Positions 28,194 to 36,917 of a stretch of 64,000 nt of DNA are shown piece by piece. Positions within the stretch are counted from its first letter, which is position 1, and the number at the start of each line of letters is the position of its first letter. The translations under genes were made by a program, and so were the position numbers. Below the pieces are notes generated by a model that had not been told where the DNA came from, searched no databases, and saw only the letters and a list, made by a program, of their open reading frames with translations. The DNA comes from Siculibacillus sp. (GTDB taxonomy: Bacteria; Pseudomonadota; Alphaproteobacteria; Rhizobiales; Ancalomicrobiaceae): NCBI GenBank assembly GCA_030247555.1, contig JAOTSD010000003.1, positions 47,738 through 111,737 on the forward strand, read 5' to 3'.

Positions 28194-28681
28194 CGGCCGG
28201 ATCCGGCCGGTCGACCGCCGATCCCGTGTTCCGCCCGGCCCGTGTCGAGGATCTCGATGCGCTCATCGGGCTCTTCGCCGCCGATGCGCTGGGTGGTCAC
28301 GGCGACAGCGAGGATCCCTCGGTGCGTCCCGCCTACGAGGGGGCGATGGCGACGATCCTCGCGTCGCCGACGGATCGGCTGTGGGTCGGGGAGATCGACG
28401 GACGGGTGGTGGCGACGGCGCAGACGACCCTCGTCACGGCGCTGCCGCACCGCGGGCGCAAGCGGATGATCGTCGAGGCGGTGCAGGTCGCGGCCGAGCT
28501 GCGCGGCCGCGGCATCGGCGAACGCCTGATGCGGCGGCTGATCGGCGAGGCCGAGGACGTCGGCGCCGGGGTGGTCGAACTCACCTCCAACGCCTCGCGC
28601 CTCGACGCCCATCGCTTCTACGAACGGCTCGGCTTCACGAGAAGTCACGTCGGCTTCAAACTGCCGATCGATCGGGCCTGA
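28190..28681 (+). CDS. GNAT family N-acetyltransferase
   Basis: A 163-residue acetyltransferase. The acetyl-CoA-binding motif A is 'VQVAAELRGRGIGERLMRRL' (Arg/Gln-x-x-Gly-x-Gly/Ala type). Motif B includes 'VVELTSNASRLDAHRFYERL' and 'GFTRSHVGFKL', a pattern frequent in small-molecule GNATs. Its ATG overlaps the motB stop, so it is translated with motAB, though nothing links it to motility. The substrate is unknown. Confidence 0.88.
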   Translation: MTAGSGRSTADPVFRPARVEDLDALIGLFAADALGGHGDSEDPSVRPAYEGAMATILASPTDRLWVGEIDGRVVATAQTTLVTALPHRGRKRMIVEAVQVAAELRGRGIGERLMRRLIGEAEDVGAGVVELTSNASRLDAHRFYERLGFTRSHVGFKLPIDRA

Positions 28682-28819
28682 CGCGCTCGCCGCCACTGGA
28701 CCGCCGGCGCCGGTCGCCCCATCTTCCGAACGCCCCCCGGCGCCGCGCTCGCGACGGCGCCCCCCGTCGCCACCCGCGCGACGGGTGGGGTATCGCCTTC
28801 GTCGCCCGGAGACCTCCAC

Positions 28820-29512
28820 ATGTCCGAACCCATCCGCCTCCACTACTGGCCGACCCCCAACGGCTGGAAGATCACCATCATGCTCGAGGAGCTGGGCGTG
28901 CCCTACGAGGTGATTCCGGTCGACATCCGCAAGGGCGCGCAGTTCGATCCGGACTTCCTCGCCATCTCGCCCAACAACAAGATGCCGGCGATCGTCGATC
29001 CCGACGGCCCGGACGGGCGACCGATCTCGATCTTCGAATCCGGGGCGATCCTGCTCTATCTCGCCCGCAAGTTCGGGAAGTTCCTTCCGAGCGACGAGCG
29101 CGGCCGCGTCGAGGTCGAACAGTGGCTGATGTGGCAGATGGGCGGCTTCGGCCCGATGCTCGGGCAGAACCATCACTTCGCCCTCTACGCGCCCGAGAAG
29201 ATCCCCTACGCCATCGAACGCTATCGCAACGAAACGCACCGGCTCTACGGCGTGCTCGACAAGCGCTTGGCCGACCGCGAATTCATCGCCGGCGACCTTT
29301 CGATCGCCGACATCGCCACGATCGGTTGGGCCACCGGATGGGAGAAGCAGGGCATCGACCGCGCCGAGTTCCCCCATTTCGGCGCCTGGTTCGACCGCAT
29401 GATGGCGCGTCCGGCGGTGGCGCGGGGGTTGAAGGTCTCGGCCGAGTTGCGCAGCGACCTCTCCAAGGACGACGACGCCAAGAAGGTTCTCTTCGGGCAG
29501 CGGGCGCGCTGA
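28820..29512 (+). CDS. Glutathione S-transferase family protein, YfcG/YghU-like
   Basis: A 230-residue protein with an N-terminal thioredoxin-like domain and a C-terminal helical domain. The N-terminus 'LHYWPTPNGWKITIMLEELG' contains the Thr-Pro-Asn motif typical of the Nu-class/YfcG group, which act as glutathione-dependent disulfide reductases rather than classical conjugating enzymes. 'NNKMPAIVD' (cis-Pro) and 'SIFESGAILLYLARK' bind glutathione. The C-terminal 'REFIAGDLSIADIATIGWA' is the conserved N-capping box. The ATG follows a weak GGAGACC. It is a single gene with a GANTC-rich spacer downstream. Confidence 0.9.
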   Translation: MSEPIRLHYWPTPNGWKITIMLEELGVPYEVIPVDIRKGAQFDPDFLAISPNNKMPAIVDPDGPDGRPISIFESGAILLYLARKFGKFLPSDERGRVEVEQWLMWQMGGFGPMLGQNHHFALYAPEKIPYAIERYRNETHRLYGVLDKRLADREFIAGDLSIADIATIGWATGWEKQGIDRAEFPHFGAWFDRMMARPAVARGLKVSAELRSDLSKDDDAKKVLFGQRAR

Positions 29513-29554
29513 GATCGCGTCGAGAAGAATTCGTGCTCCGACGACGGGCCTCGG

Positions 29555-29677
29555 GATTCGCGGTGAATCGTTTCTTGCCGCGAGTTCCGAGACTCCCTTG
29601 CGTCATCATTGATTCCGTTGTCGGAATCGGGCTGGAAAGGTGAATCGAAGATTGAATGAACCATTCGTTTTCGATTC
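29555..29677. promoter_or_regulatory. Cluster of seven GANTC sites with nested inverted repeats
   Basis: The 291-base spacer between the GST gene and the Sel1-like gene is AT-richer than its surroundings. It holds seven GANTC sites at 29555, 29565, 29591, 29611, 29624, 29642 and 29673, the target of the cell-cycle methylase CcrM. Several sit in inverted repeats: GATTCCG-TTGT-CGGAATC (29611-29628), and GAATCGAA (29642-29649) with TTCGATTC (29670-29677) enclosing GAATG-AAC-CATTC (29654-29666). A poly-T/A-rich stretch follows at 29690-29722, where a promoter for the next gene could lie. Confidence 0.6.
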
Positions 29678-29803
29678 GTAGACCGGCGATTAAGGAACAA
29701 ATTTTACTCGAGTTTTAATTATCGAAGGCAGTATTTCCCACATGGAAGCCGGCGAATACAGGGGCCGGCGGACCGACGAGTTCGAAGAACGTGGGAGGGG
29801 TCG

Positions 29804-30073
29804 ATGGCCCGTTTCGAGATCAACAGTGCCGAAGTCGCCGCGATGGGCCATCAGGTCATCACCGCCGACGTGTTCTTCCGCATGGGCGTCGATCATTCGA
29901 TCGGCCGCGGCTGTGCGGCCGACATGATCGCCGCGCACAAGTGGTTCAACCTCGCCGCGGCGCAGGGCAACTGCGAGGCCGCACGCTGGCGCAAGCAGAT
30001 CTCCGAGGAGATGACCGCCGCCGAGATCGCCGAGGCGCAGCGCCAGGCGCGCGAGTGGATGACCCGCCACTGA
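29804..30073 (+). CDS. Small Sel1-repeat-like protein
   Basis: An 89-residue protein conserved in form in Hyphomicrobiales. It contains one Sel1-like helical repeat, 'DMIAAHKWFNLAAAQGNCEA' at about residues 41-60, and a charged helical C-terminus. There is no signal peptide, so it should be cytoplasmic. GGGAGGGG precedes the ATG. Sel1 repeats mediate protein contacts; the partner is unknown. It lies 50 bases upstream of a small membrane-protein gene and then surE. Confidence 0.82.
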   Translation: MARFEINSAEVAAMGHQVITADVFFRMGVDHSIGRGCAADMIAAHKWFNLAAAQGNCEAARWRKQISEEMTAAEIAEAQRQAREWMTRH

Positions 30074-30123
30074 GACGGGGCGCCGCGCCGTGGGGCGCGG
30101 GGTGAACGGGGAGGGGACGCGCC

Positions 30124-30384
30124 ATGCGCAAGTCCGCGCTCTTCCTTCGCGGGGCGGCCTTCGTCGTCGCACTGCTCTCCACTTTCGGCTCGTTCGCGAC
30201 GACCGTCGCCGCCTCATGGGCCGCCGTCGTCGCCGCGGAGCCGGAATTCGCCGCCGCGGATCGGCGCTGGTGGTCGCTTCTCGGAGTGTCGGTCCTGGCG
30301 CTGGTGGTGACGGTGTGGACCGCCCACCGTCTGCGGGCGGCGCTGATCGTTCCCGCCGAGGACGAACCGATCCTGTGGATCTGA
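30124..30384 (+). CDS. Small membrane protein of unknown function
   Basis: An 86-residue protein with two hydrophobic helices, about residues 8-36 and 48-68, joined by a short acidic loop ('[11 protein letters not shown]'). I do not recognise the family. The ATG follows GGGGAGGGG at a good distance. It is between the Sel1-like gene and surE and probably cotranscribed with them. Confidence 0.65.
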   Translation: MRKSALFLRGAAFVVALLSTFGSFATTVAASWAAVVAAEPEFAAADRRWWSLLGVSVLALVVTVWTAHRLRAALIVPAEDEPILWI

Positions 30385-30463
30385 GGGCACAGCCCCTCGT
30401 CCGCGCCGCTTGCCGGGCTTTCCGCGCCCGTGCTACCCCGGGCTCGACCCCGGGAGACGGACG

Positions 30464-31222
30464 ATGCGGATTCTCATCACCAACGACGACGGCGTCCACG
30501 CGCAGGGCCTCAGGGTGCTCGAGCGCATCGCGCGGGAGTTGACCGACGACGTCTGGGTGGTGGCGCCGGAGACCGACCAGTCCGGCAAGGCGCATTCCCT
30601 GTCGCTCTCCGACCCGCTCCGCCTGCGCAAGATCTCCGAGCGCCACTACGCGGTGCGCGGCACGCCGACCGACTGCGTCATCATGGGGGTGCGCCACCTC
30701 CTCGAGGCCAAGCCGGATCTGGTGCTCTCCGGGGTCAATCGCGGTGCCAACGTCGCCGACGACGTCACATATTCCGGTACCATCGCCGCCGCCATGGAGG
30801 GCACGCTGCTCGGTGTCACCTCGATCGCGCTGTCGCAGGCCTTCGGCTGGGCGGAGGGGGCGGAGGTGCCGTGGGCGACGGCGGAGCGGCACGGACCCGG
30901 TGTCGTCTCGCGCTTGCTCGAGGCGGGGATCCCGGCGGGGACGCTCGTCAACGTCAATTTCCCGGCGCGGGCGCCCGATGCCGTCGCCGGTGTGGCAGTG
31001 ACGACGCAAGGGGCGCGCAACGACGCCACCATCGGGGTGGAGCCGCGGGTCGACGGTCGCGGCAATCCCTATTTCTGGATTTCCTATCGGCCGCAGTCGA
31101 CGCAACCGGCCGCCGGCACCGATCTCGCCGCTCTCGCCGAGGGCATGGTGTCGGTGACGCCGCTGCGGCTCGACCTCACCGACCACGGCGCCCGGCAGTC
31201 CTTCATCCACGCTTTCCGCTGA
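30464..31222 (+). CDS. surE: 5'/3'-nucleotidase SurE
   Basis: SurE dephosphorylates nucleoside 5'- and 3'-monophosphates and short polyphosphates and supports stationary-phase survival. The 252-residue protein begins with the metal site '[16 protein letters not shown]' (Asp8-Asp9). It continues with '[20 protein letters not shown]' (catalytic Ser/Asn region) and '[20 protein letters not shown]' (third metal ligand, Asn). It is next to pcm and an nlpD-like gene, the widespread surE-pcm-nlpD stress-survival order. Confidence 0.97.
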   Translation: MRILITNDDGVHAQGLRVLERIARELTDDVWVVAPETDQSGKAHSLSLSDPLRLRKISERHYAVRGTPTDCVIMGVRHLLEAKPDLVLSGVNRGANVADDVTYSGTIAAAMEGTLLGVTSIALSQAFGWAEGAEVPWATAERHGPGVVSRLLEAGIPAGTLVNVNFPARAPDAVAGVAVTTQGARNDATIGVEPRVDGRGNPYFWISYRPQSTQPAAGTDLAALAEGMVSVTPLRLDLTDHGARQSFIHAFR

Positions 31223-31392
31223 TCGTCGGCGACCTCTCCGGTTCCGACGGTGCCCCCGGTGCAGGGGAGCGGAGCGCGACGCGCGCCGGTGCGGTAACCG
31301 GACGCCAACCATTGCCGGTCTAGAGCAGGTCCGGTCGGAGCGAGGATCGCCGTCGTCGATCTCGGTCTCTCATCGGTCCAGGAGGTCCGTCG

Positions 31393-32085
31393 ATGGCTGG
31401 TCGTTACGCAGCGCCGCTGCGCCGCGCCGAGATCTCGTTGGCCGAAGGCGACCGCGTCGCGCTCGCCCGGCTGGTTCTCGCCCTGTCGCAGAAGGGGGTG
31501 CACGATCGGCGCATCCTGGCGGCGGTCGAGGAGATCCCGCGCTCGCTCTTCGTTTCCGCCGAGTGGCACGACAAGGCGCTCGCCGATCGCCCGGTGGCGA
31601 TCGAATGCGGCCAGACGATCGATGCGCCCTCCGCACTCGCCCTGATGTATCAGGCCGCCGGCATCGCGCCGGACCACCGGGTGCTGGAGATCGGCACCGG
31701 TTCGGGCTACGGCACCGCCATCCTCGCTTCGCTCGCCGCCAAGGTCTACACGGTGGAACGTTTCCGTACGCTCGGCGAACTCGCCGCCGAGCGCTTCGCC
31801 ACCCTCCACCTCGACAACGTCGTCGCCTCGATCCACGACGGTTTCGAGGGGTTCTCGCGGCACGCGCCCTACCACCGCATCGTCGTCGACGGGGCGATCG
31901 AAGTGCCGCCGCGGGCGCTGCTCGACCAATTGGCGCCGCAGGGCGTGTTGATCGCGGCGGTCGGCGTCGCCGGGTCGACGCAGGTGCTGACCCGCTATGT
32001 CCGGCGCGACAAGGGCCTCGACATCGAGCCGCTCGGCGAGGTTCGTCGCATCGCGCTCGTCGCCGGCCGCGCCGCCGCGCTCTGA
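31393..32085 (+). CDS. pcm: Protein-L-isoaspartate O-methyltransferase
   Basis: Pcm methylates isoaspartyl residues with S-adenosylmethionine and so starts repair of aged proteins. The 230-residue protein has a class I methyltransferase fold: 'CGQTIDAPSALALMYQAAG' (substrate-binding, usually GQTIS), motif I 'VLEIGTGSGYGTAILA' near residue 97, and 'YHRIVVDGAIEVPPRALLDQ' (motif II/III; usually ID/VTAA). It is 170 bases after surE and 305 bases before nlpD. Confidence 0.95.
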   Translation: MAGRYAAPLRRAEISLAEGDRVALARLVLALSQKGVHDRRILAAVEEIPRSLFVSAEWHDKALADRPVAIECGQTIDAPSALALMYQAAGIAPDHRVLEIGTGSGYGTAILASLAAKVYTVERFRTLGELAAERFATLHLDNVVASIHDGFEGFSRHAPYHRIVVDGAIEVPPRALLDQLAPQGVLIAAVGVAGSTQVLTRYVRRDKGLDIEPLGEVRRIALVAGRAAAL

Positions 32086-32390
32086 TCTCCGCCCCGCGCC
32101 GCCGCCTTCGGGAGCGGCCTTCCGATTTCGGCCGAACCGTGGCGCGCGGGCGGTCGGGCGTCCGCGTCGGCGTTCACCAAGTTCAACGGCGCGGCCGGGA
32201 CGGCGAGGGTGCACGTCAACCACGTCGTCGCGCCCGTCGGAGGCGGCGCGAGTGGCGGGGAGGGCGGAAAACCGCCGCCATCGCCCTGTCGCCGGGGGCG
32301 CGGCGAACCGCCTTGGTCGAGGAAAATCGCGGCTTCGATCGCGCGCTTAAGCGTTTGTCAACGTTACACGCGTTTCATGGAAGGCCAGTG
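32086..32390. other. Non-coding spacer between pcm and nlpD
   Basis: About 300 GC-rich bases without a convincing gene. It contains a small hairpin (GGCGG-AAAA-CCGCC near 32264) and, just before nlpD, a less GC-rich stretch (TTAAGCGTTTGTCAACGTTACACG, at about 32347-32370) that could hold the nlpD promoter. Nothing else is seen. Confidence 0.5.
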
Positions 32391-33992
32391 ATGGGGCGAA
32401 AGTTCGCCTCGAACGGCGTGAGTGTTGCGATGCGTGTTCCGAACCTCGATCTGCGGTCTCGCAATCTGTCCCGAGTGGCGATGATCGTCTTCGCGGCCGC
32501 GGCCGCGGGAGGCTGTTCCAGCGACACCGGACGCTTCGGCAACGATCCGATCTACACCGGTTCCACGCCGAACCAGCGAGCCATCCTCGGCCAGAGCCAG
32601 CCCCAACCGACCCATGCGCAGTCCGGATACGGCCAACCCGGTCACGGCCAGCCCGGCGGGTGGCGCAACGTCGAGACGACCGGCTCGATCGCCCCTTCGG
32701 CGCCGCCGGTGACGCGCCAGGATCTGGCACCGCCGACCCATTCCTATGCGGTCCAACCGCCGCCGGCCGCTCCGTTGCCGCAGGCGCCGCGCGTCGCCGC
32801 GGCGAACGGCTGGACGGCGACCGGCGGATCGTGGATCAGCGCCCAGCACGGCGACACGGTGGATACGCTGTCGCGTCGCTACGGTGTCCCGTCGGCGGCG
32901 ATCGCTCAGGCGAACGGGCTTTCCGGCGGCGAGGCGCTTCAGCCGGGTCAGCGGGTGCTGATGCCGGTCTATTCGGCGAGCCAGCCGGCCGCCGCGCCGG
33001 TGGCTCCGGCTCCGGCCCAGGTGGCGCAAGCCCCGGCGGCTCCGACCTCGGTTCGCCAGATCCCGATGACCCGCCCGACCACCGCCGCCGCGCCGCCGCC
33101 GGTTCCGCCGAAGGCCCCGGCCCCGTCCCCGGTGCCGATGCCGCCGTCCAAGTCGGCGGCCGCACCGCCGCAGGAGCAGGGCGGGGTGAAGCTCGTCGGC
33201 GACTACACCGTCCGCAAGGGTGACACGCTCGCTTCGATCGCCCGGACCTACGGTGTCAGCGAGACGGCGCTCAAGGAGCGCAACAATCTGAAGTCGACCA
33301 GCGTGCAGCCGGGCCAGCACCTGCTGCTGCCGGCCGGCACCAAGCTCATCCTCAAGACCTCGCAGGCCCCGACCCAGACGCCGGCTTCCGCCCCGGTCAA
33401 GGAGGTGGCGCAGGCGCCGGTGACGCCGGTGAAGACCGCGTCGATCAAGCCGACCGCGCCGGTTGCGGTTTCCGCTACCGCCCCGGCGGCGCCGTCGGTG
33501 GCGATGAAGCCGGCGACGCCGTCGTCGACGGCCAAGATCGACCAGAAGGCGGCGGAGACCATCGCCGTGGCCAAGGAGCCGGCGGTGGAAGAGCCCTCGA
33601 GCGCGGCGGCTCCGGGTTCGTTCCGCTGGCCGGTGCGCGGTCGCATCATCTCGGAATATGGCTCCAAGGCCAACGGCGAGAAGAACGAAGGCATCAACAT
33701 GGCGGTGCCCGAGGGCACCTCGGTCAAGGCGGCCGACGACGGCGAGGTGATCTATTCCGGCAACGAGCTCAAGGGCTACGGCAACCTGGTGCTCGTCCGC
33801 CACGGCAACGGATACGTCACCGCCTATGCTCATGCCTCCGAGCTTCTGGTCAATCGCGGCGACAAGATCTCCCGCGGCCAGATCATCGCCCGTGCCGGCG
33901 CCACCGGTTCGGTCAGCCAGCCGCAGCTCCACTTCGAACTGCGCAAGGGTCAGAAGGCGATCGATCCCAAGCCCTATCTCGCCTCCAACTGA
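32391..33992 (+). CDS. nlpD: NlpD-like lipoprotein with two LysM domains and degenerate LytM (M23) domain
   Basis: A 533-residue envelope protein. The signal ends in a lipobox (Ala-Gly-Gly-Cys) within 'VFAAAAAGGCSSDTG', near residue 44. Two LysM domains follow, 'SAQHGDTVDTLSRRYGVPSA' and 'TVRKGDTLASIARTYGVSET', linked by long Pro/Ala-rich stretches. The C-terminal M23 domain lacks its zinc ligands: the usual H-x-G-I-D reads 'NEGIN', and the HxH motif reads 'SQPQLHFEL'. As for E. coli NlpD, this means it is not a peptidase but probably an activator of cell-wall amidases at division. ATG 32391 is chosen to give the lipoprotein signal. Confidence 0.93.
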   Translation: MGRKFASNGVSVAMRVPNLDLRSRNLSRVAMIVFAAAAAGGCSSDTGRFGNDPIYTGSTPNQRAILGQSQPQPTHAQSGYGQPGHGQPGGWRNVETTGSIAPSAPPVTRQDLAPPTHSYAVQPPPAAPLPQAPRVAAANGWTATGGSWISAQHGDTVDTLSRRYGVPSAAIAQANGLSGGEALQPGQRVLMPVYSASQPAAAPVAPAPAQVAQAPAAPTSVRQIPMTRPTTAAAPPPVPPKAPAPSPVPMPPSKSAAAPPQEQGGVKLVGDYTVRKGDTLASIARTYGVSETALKERNNLKSTSVQPGQHLLLPAGTKLILKTSQAPTQTPASAPVKEVAQAPVTPVKTASIKPTAPVAVSATAPAAPSVAMKPATPSSTAKIDQKAAETIAVAKEPAVEEPSSAAAPGSFRWPVRGRIISEYGSKANGEKNEGINMAVPEGTSVKAADDGEVIYSGNELKGYGNLVLVRHGNGYVTAYAHASELLVNRGDKISRGQIIARAGATGSVSQPQLHFELRKGQKAIDPKPYLASN

Positions 33993-34050
33993 GGCGAACC
34001 GAGCTCCCGGACCCGAGGAGGCCACTCGGGTGGCGGGAGGTGAAAGCAGG

Positions 34051-34086
34051 ACGACCCCGGACCGATCGGTTCCGGGGTCGTTCTCG
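34051..34086 (+). terminator. Terminator after nlpD
   Basis: An 11-bp perfect stem, ACGACCCCGGA (34051-34061) with TCCGGGGTCGT (34071-34081), is followed by a T-rich stretch (TCTCGTTTC). It lies between the convergent nlpD and lipoprotein genes and may serve both. Confidence 0.75.
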
Positions 34087-34137
34087 TTTCGGGCTTCGGT
34101 CGGTCGGACGTTCGGCGCGAGTGGGGTCCGTGCCGGG

Positions 34138-34845
34138 TCAGCGCGCCACCGGCGTCTGATCGACTTCGAGGTCGTGGCGCTCGCCGGCGATGACCATCGA
34201 CAGGCGATAGGAACTCGGCTCGGCGGATTCGGACGTGGAGGGCGGAGCGACGACGATGATGCCTCCGTAGGTCTCGCCCGGCATCAGGGTGTTGTCCTTG
34301 ATGATGTTCTGTTCGAGCGAGGTGAGGTTGATCTCGCCCTGCGCCACCACCGAAGCGGCGAGGTCGGCGTTCTGCCGGGCGGCGATCTGCTGGTTCCAAC
34401 TGCGGACATAGGGATTGTGCGACGAACGGGCGGCGCCGTAGGCGTTCGCGCCGGCGGCGACACCGGCGAGGATGACGGCCGCCACCTGCCGGTTGCGCTC
34501 CTCGACGACGAGTTCTTCGTAACTGAAGACCTTCAACTCGCCGCCGTCGGCCTTGCCGCCGGTCTGGACGGCGGTCACGTCGGCGAGGCGGAAGGTGACC
34601 GGTTGGTTCGAGACGTTGCGGATGCCGACGACGAGCGAGGAGCGGGAGCCGAGCGGGGTCTCGCGGGCCGCCGGGGACGCGACGACGACGGTCTTCGCCC
34701 GAGCGGACTGAACCGCGGCGCGGCCGTCCCTGACCATGGTCTGCTGTCCCTGCGCCGCCCGGAACGAGGTGGTCTGAGTGGTCACGCAACCGGTGAGCAG
34801 AGACATCGACACCACGACCGTGGCGACTACGCGAGATACCGACAT
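34138..34845 (-). CDS. Lipoprotein of unknown function
   Basis: A 235-residue protein with a lipoprotein signal, 'MSVSRVVATVVVSMSLLTGC' (lipobox LTGC, Cys20). The mature part has an Ig-like beta-rich look: 'SRSSLVVGIRNVSNQPVTFR', 'FSYEELVVEERNRQVAA', a Gly/Ala-rich helix ('VILAGVAAGANAYGAA'), and 'LMPGETYGGIIVVAPP'. It is likely membrane-anchored in the envelope. I do not recognise a named family. The start is chosen for the signal peptide; the frame stays open upstream. It is downstream of the DUF815 gene on the same strand. Confidence 0.75.
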   Translation of the reverse strand: MSVSRVVATVVVSMSLLTGCVTTQTTSFRAAQGQQTMVRDGRAAVQSARAKTVVVASPAARETPLGSRSSLVVGIRNVSNQPVTFRLADVTAVQTGGKADGGELKVFSYEELVVEERNRQVAAVILAGVAAGANAYGAARSSHNPYVRSWNQQIAARQNADLAASVVAQGEINLTSLEQNIIKDNTLMPGETYGGIIVVAPPSTSESAEPSSYRLSMVIAGERHDLEVDQTPVAR

Positions 34846-34960
34846 GATGAGCCTCCGCCCCGACGAAACGGCGGCGATCATAGATGGGCGAACGAGGCGG
34901 AGTCGACTCTGCGGTTGTGATCCGTTCGATCGAGATCGCCGGCGCGTTCGTCCGGCGAGA

Positions 34961-35848
34961 TCAGAGGGTTCGGCCGAGCCGTCCCGCCAGATCCTGCACA
35001 TATTGCCAAGCGGTGCGCCCCGACCGGGCGCCGCGAGTGGTCGCCCATTCGAGGCTGTCGCGCACCAGTTCGGCGTCGTCGACGACGAGGCCGAAATGGG
35101 CGGCATAACCGCGCACCATGGCGAGATAGTCGTCCTGTCCGCATTTGTGGAAGCCGAGCCACAGGCCGAAGCGGTCGGAGAGCGACACCTTCTCCTCGGT
35201 CGCCTCGCTCGGGTTGATCGCGGTCGAGCGCTCGTTGTCGATCATGTCGCGCGGCATCAGGTGGCGGCGGTTGGAGGTGGCGTAGAAGACGACGTTGTCG
35301 GGCCGGCCCTCGATCCCGCCCTCGAGCACCGCCTTAAGCGACTTGTAGGCGGTGTCGCCGGCGTCGAAGGAGAGGTCGTCGCAGAAGACGACGAAACGGC
35401 GGGCCGCTCCCCCGATCAGGCCGAGCAGGGTCGGCAGACTCTCGATGTCCTCGCGGTGGATCTCGATCAGCTTCAGCGGCGGGCGGCCATCGGCGGCGAG
35501 CGTGCGGTTGACGGTGGCGTGGGCGGCCTTGACCAGCGACGACTTGCCCATGCCGCGAGCTCCCCACAGCAGGGCGTTGTTGGCCGGCAGGCCGCGGGCG
35601 AAGCGCTCGGTGTTGCCGACCAGTTGGTCGCGGGCGAGGTCGATGCCCTGCAGCAGCGTCATCTCCACCCGATTGACCCGGGCCACCGGGACGAGCGCCA
35701 AGTCTTTCGCCGACCAGACGAAGGCGTCGGCGGCGTCGAAATCCGGTGCGACCGGGAGCGGCGGCACCGCCCGGGCGAGGAGAGCGACGAGGGCGTCGAG
35801 GCGTTCGGCGAGAAGGGCGATGTCGGAAGGGGAGGTGGGGTCCGCCAC
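34961..35848 (-). CDS. DUF815 family ATP-binding protein
   Basis: A 295-residue AAA-type ATPase of the uncharacterised DUF815 family. Walker A is 'LLWGARGMGKSSLVKAAH' near residue 95 and Walker B is 'RRFVVFCDDLSFDAGD'. Sensor-like 'NVVFYATSNRRHLMPRDMID' and 'DRFGLWLGFHKCGQDDYL' follow. There is no signal peptide. DUF815 genes lie beside the nlpD/yajC region in many Hyphomicrobiales. The function is unknown; the architecture suggests remodelling or loading of a partner. Confidence 0.92.
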   Translation of the reverse strand: MADPTSPSDIALLAERLDALVALLARAVPPLPVAPDFDAADAFVWSAKDLALVPVARVNRVEMTLLQGIDLARDQLVGNTERFARGLPANNALLWGARGMGKSSLVKAAHATVNRTLAADGRPPLKLIEIHREDIESLPTLLGLIGGAARRFVVFCDDLSFDAGDTAYKSLKAVLEGGIEGRPDNVVFYATSNRRHLMPRDMIDNERSTAINPSEATEEKVSLSDRFGLWLGFHKCGQDDYLAMVRGYAAHFGLVVDDAELVRDSLEWATTRGARSGRTAWQYVQDLAGRLGRTL

Positions 35849-35928
35849 GTCGTGGGCTCCGCTGTTCGGCCGGGGGCGTCCGATGTAGCATGCCGCTTCG
35901 TCGCCGAGAACGCCCGACCGAGGACACC

Positions 35929-36360
35929 ATGCTGCGCGAGATCCCCGCTTCCGACACGCTCCTGCGCACGGCGCTCCTCGCCGAGAAGCTGCCGACAGAT
36001 GATCTCGGCCGGAGGAACCAGCGGTTCTTCGCCTGGGAGGACGACGATGGTCGGGTCGTCGCCCACGGTGGGCTCGAGGGGCGCGGTGCAGACCGGCTGC
36101 TGCGGTCGCTGGTCGTCTCCCCCGGCGAGCGCGGCAAGGGGCTCGCCGTCCGTCTCGTCGCGGCGCTCGAGCACGTCGCCCGTTCCGGAGGAGCGGAGCG
36201 ATTGTGGCTCCTGACCGAGACCGCCGGGCCGGTGTTCGACCGGCTGGGCTGGCGGCGGGCCGAGCGTGACACGGCGCCGGACGAGATCGCCGGGTCGGCG
36301 CAGTTCGCCGCCCTGTGCCCGGCCTCGGCGGTCTGCATGGTGCGCGATCTCACGAGCTGA
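35929..36360 (+). CDS. GNAT acetyltransferase resembling ArsN2
   Basis: A 143-residue GNAT protein. The acetyl-CoA motif is 'LRSLVVSPGERGKGLAVRLV' near residue 60, and the later parts 'LWLLTETAGPVFDRLGWRRA' and 'FAALCPASAVCMVRDL' match the ArsN2 group, which in some bacteria acetylates organoarsenical compounds such as arsinothricin. No other arsenic genes are nearby, so the role here is open. The ATG at 35929 gives the family's start; another ATG in frame is at 35890. It is divergent from the DUF815 gene and upstream of the yajC promoter. Confidence 0.8.
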   Translation: MLREIPASDTLLRTALLAEKLPTDDLGRRNQRFFAWEDDDGRVVAHGGLEGRGADRLLRSLVVSPGERGKGLAVRLVAALEHVARSGGAERLWLLTETAGPVFDRLGWRRAERDTAPDEIAGSAQFAALCPASAVCMVRDLTS

Positions 36361-36424
36361 GAAGCCCCGAGCGGCGGGCGGTCTGGCGGGGAACGGGTTC
36401 CGGCCGGCGCGGCATCGGGCGTGT

Positions 36425-36452
36425 TTGCAAAGCGGCGGGCACTCGATATAGT
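36425..36452 (+). promoter_or_regulatory. Sigma-70-type promoter for yajC-secD-secF
   Basis: TTGCAA (36425-36430) and TATAGT (36447-36452) are spaced by 16 bases, a good match to the housekeeping consensus, about 105 bases upstream of yajC. Assignment is by sequence match only. Confidence 0.65.
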
Positions 36453-36557
36453 CCGCGCGCGCCGCGAAGGGTTCCCGTTGCGGTGACGGATTCCGACGCC
36501 CATATGGAGCCGGTGCCGCGCCCGATCGGCGCCCCGCCCGCTTCCGAGGAGATCCCG

Positions 36558-36917
36558 ATGTTCGTGACCCCCGCCTTCGCTCAAGGCGCCGCCGCCGCTC
36601 CGGGTGGCGCCGGCGACGTTCTGATGTCGCTGGTGCCCTTCGTCTTCATCCTGGTGATCATGTGGGTGATGATCATCCGCCCGCAGCGCCAGAAGATGAA
36701 GACGCACGAGGAGATGGTGAAGAACCTGCGCCGCGGCGACGTGGTCGTCACCTCCGGCGGCATCATCGCCAAGGTGACCAAGGTGGTCTCCGATGGCGAG
36801 GTCGAGGCCGAGATCGCCGATGGCGTCAAGGTGCGCGTCGTGCGCGCGACCATCGGTGAGGTCCGCGCCAAGGGCGAGCCCGCCAAGGCCGGCGCGCCGT
36901 CGGCCGCCAACGACTGA
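36558..36917 (+). CDS. yajC: Preprotein translocase subunit YajC
   Basis: YajC is a single-helix membrane protein that joins SecD and SecF in the accessory Sec complex. The 119-residue protein starts 'MFVTPAFAQG', has one transmembrane helix ('MSLVPFVFILVIMWVMIIRP', about 27-46) and then the conserved cytoplasmic 'RPQRQKMKTHEEMVKNLRRG' and 'DVVVTSGGIIAKVTKV'. The 'AFAQ' near the start is part of the mature protein, not a cleavage site, as in homologues. secD follows 87 bases later. Confidence 0.96.
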   Translation: MFVTPAFAQGAAAAPGGAGDVLMSLVPFVFILVIMWVMIIRPQRQKMKTHEEMVKNLRRGDVVVTSGGIIAKVTKVVSDGEVEAEIADGVKVRVVRATIGEVRAKGEPAKAGAPSAAND

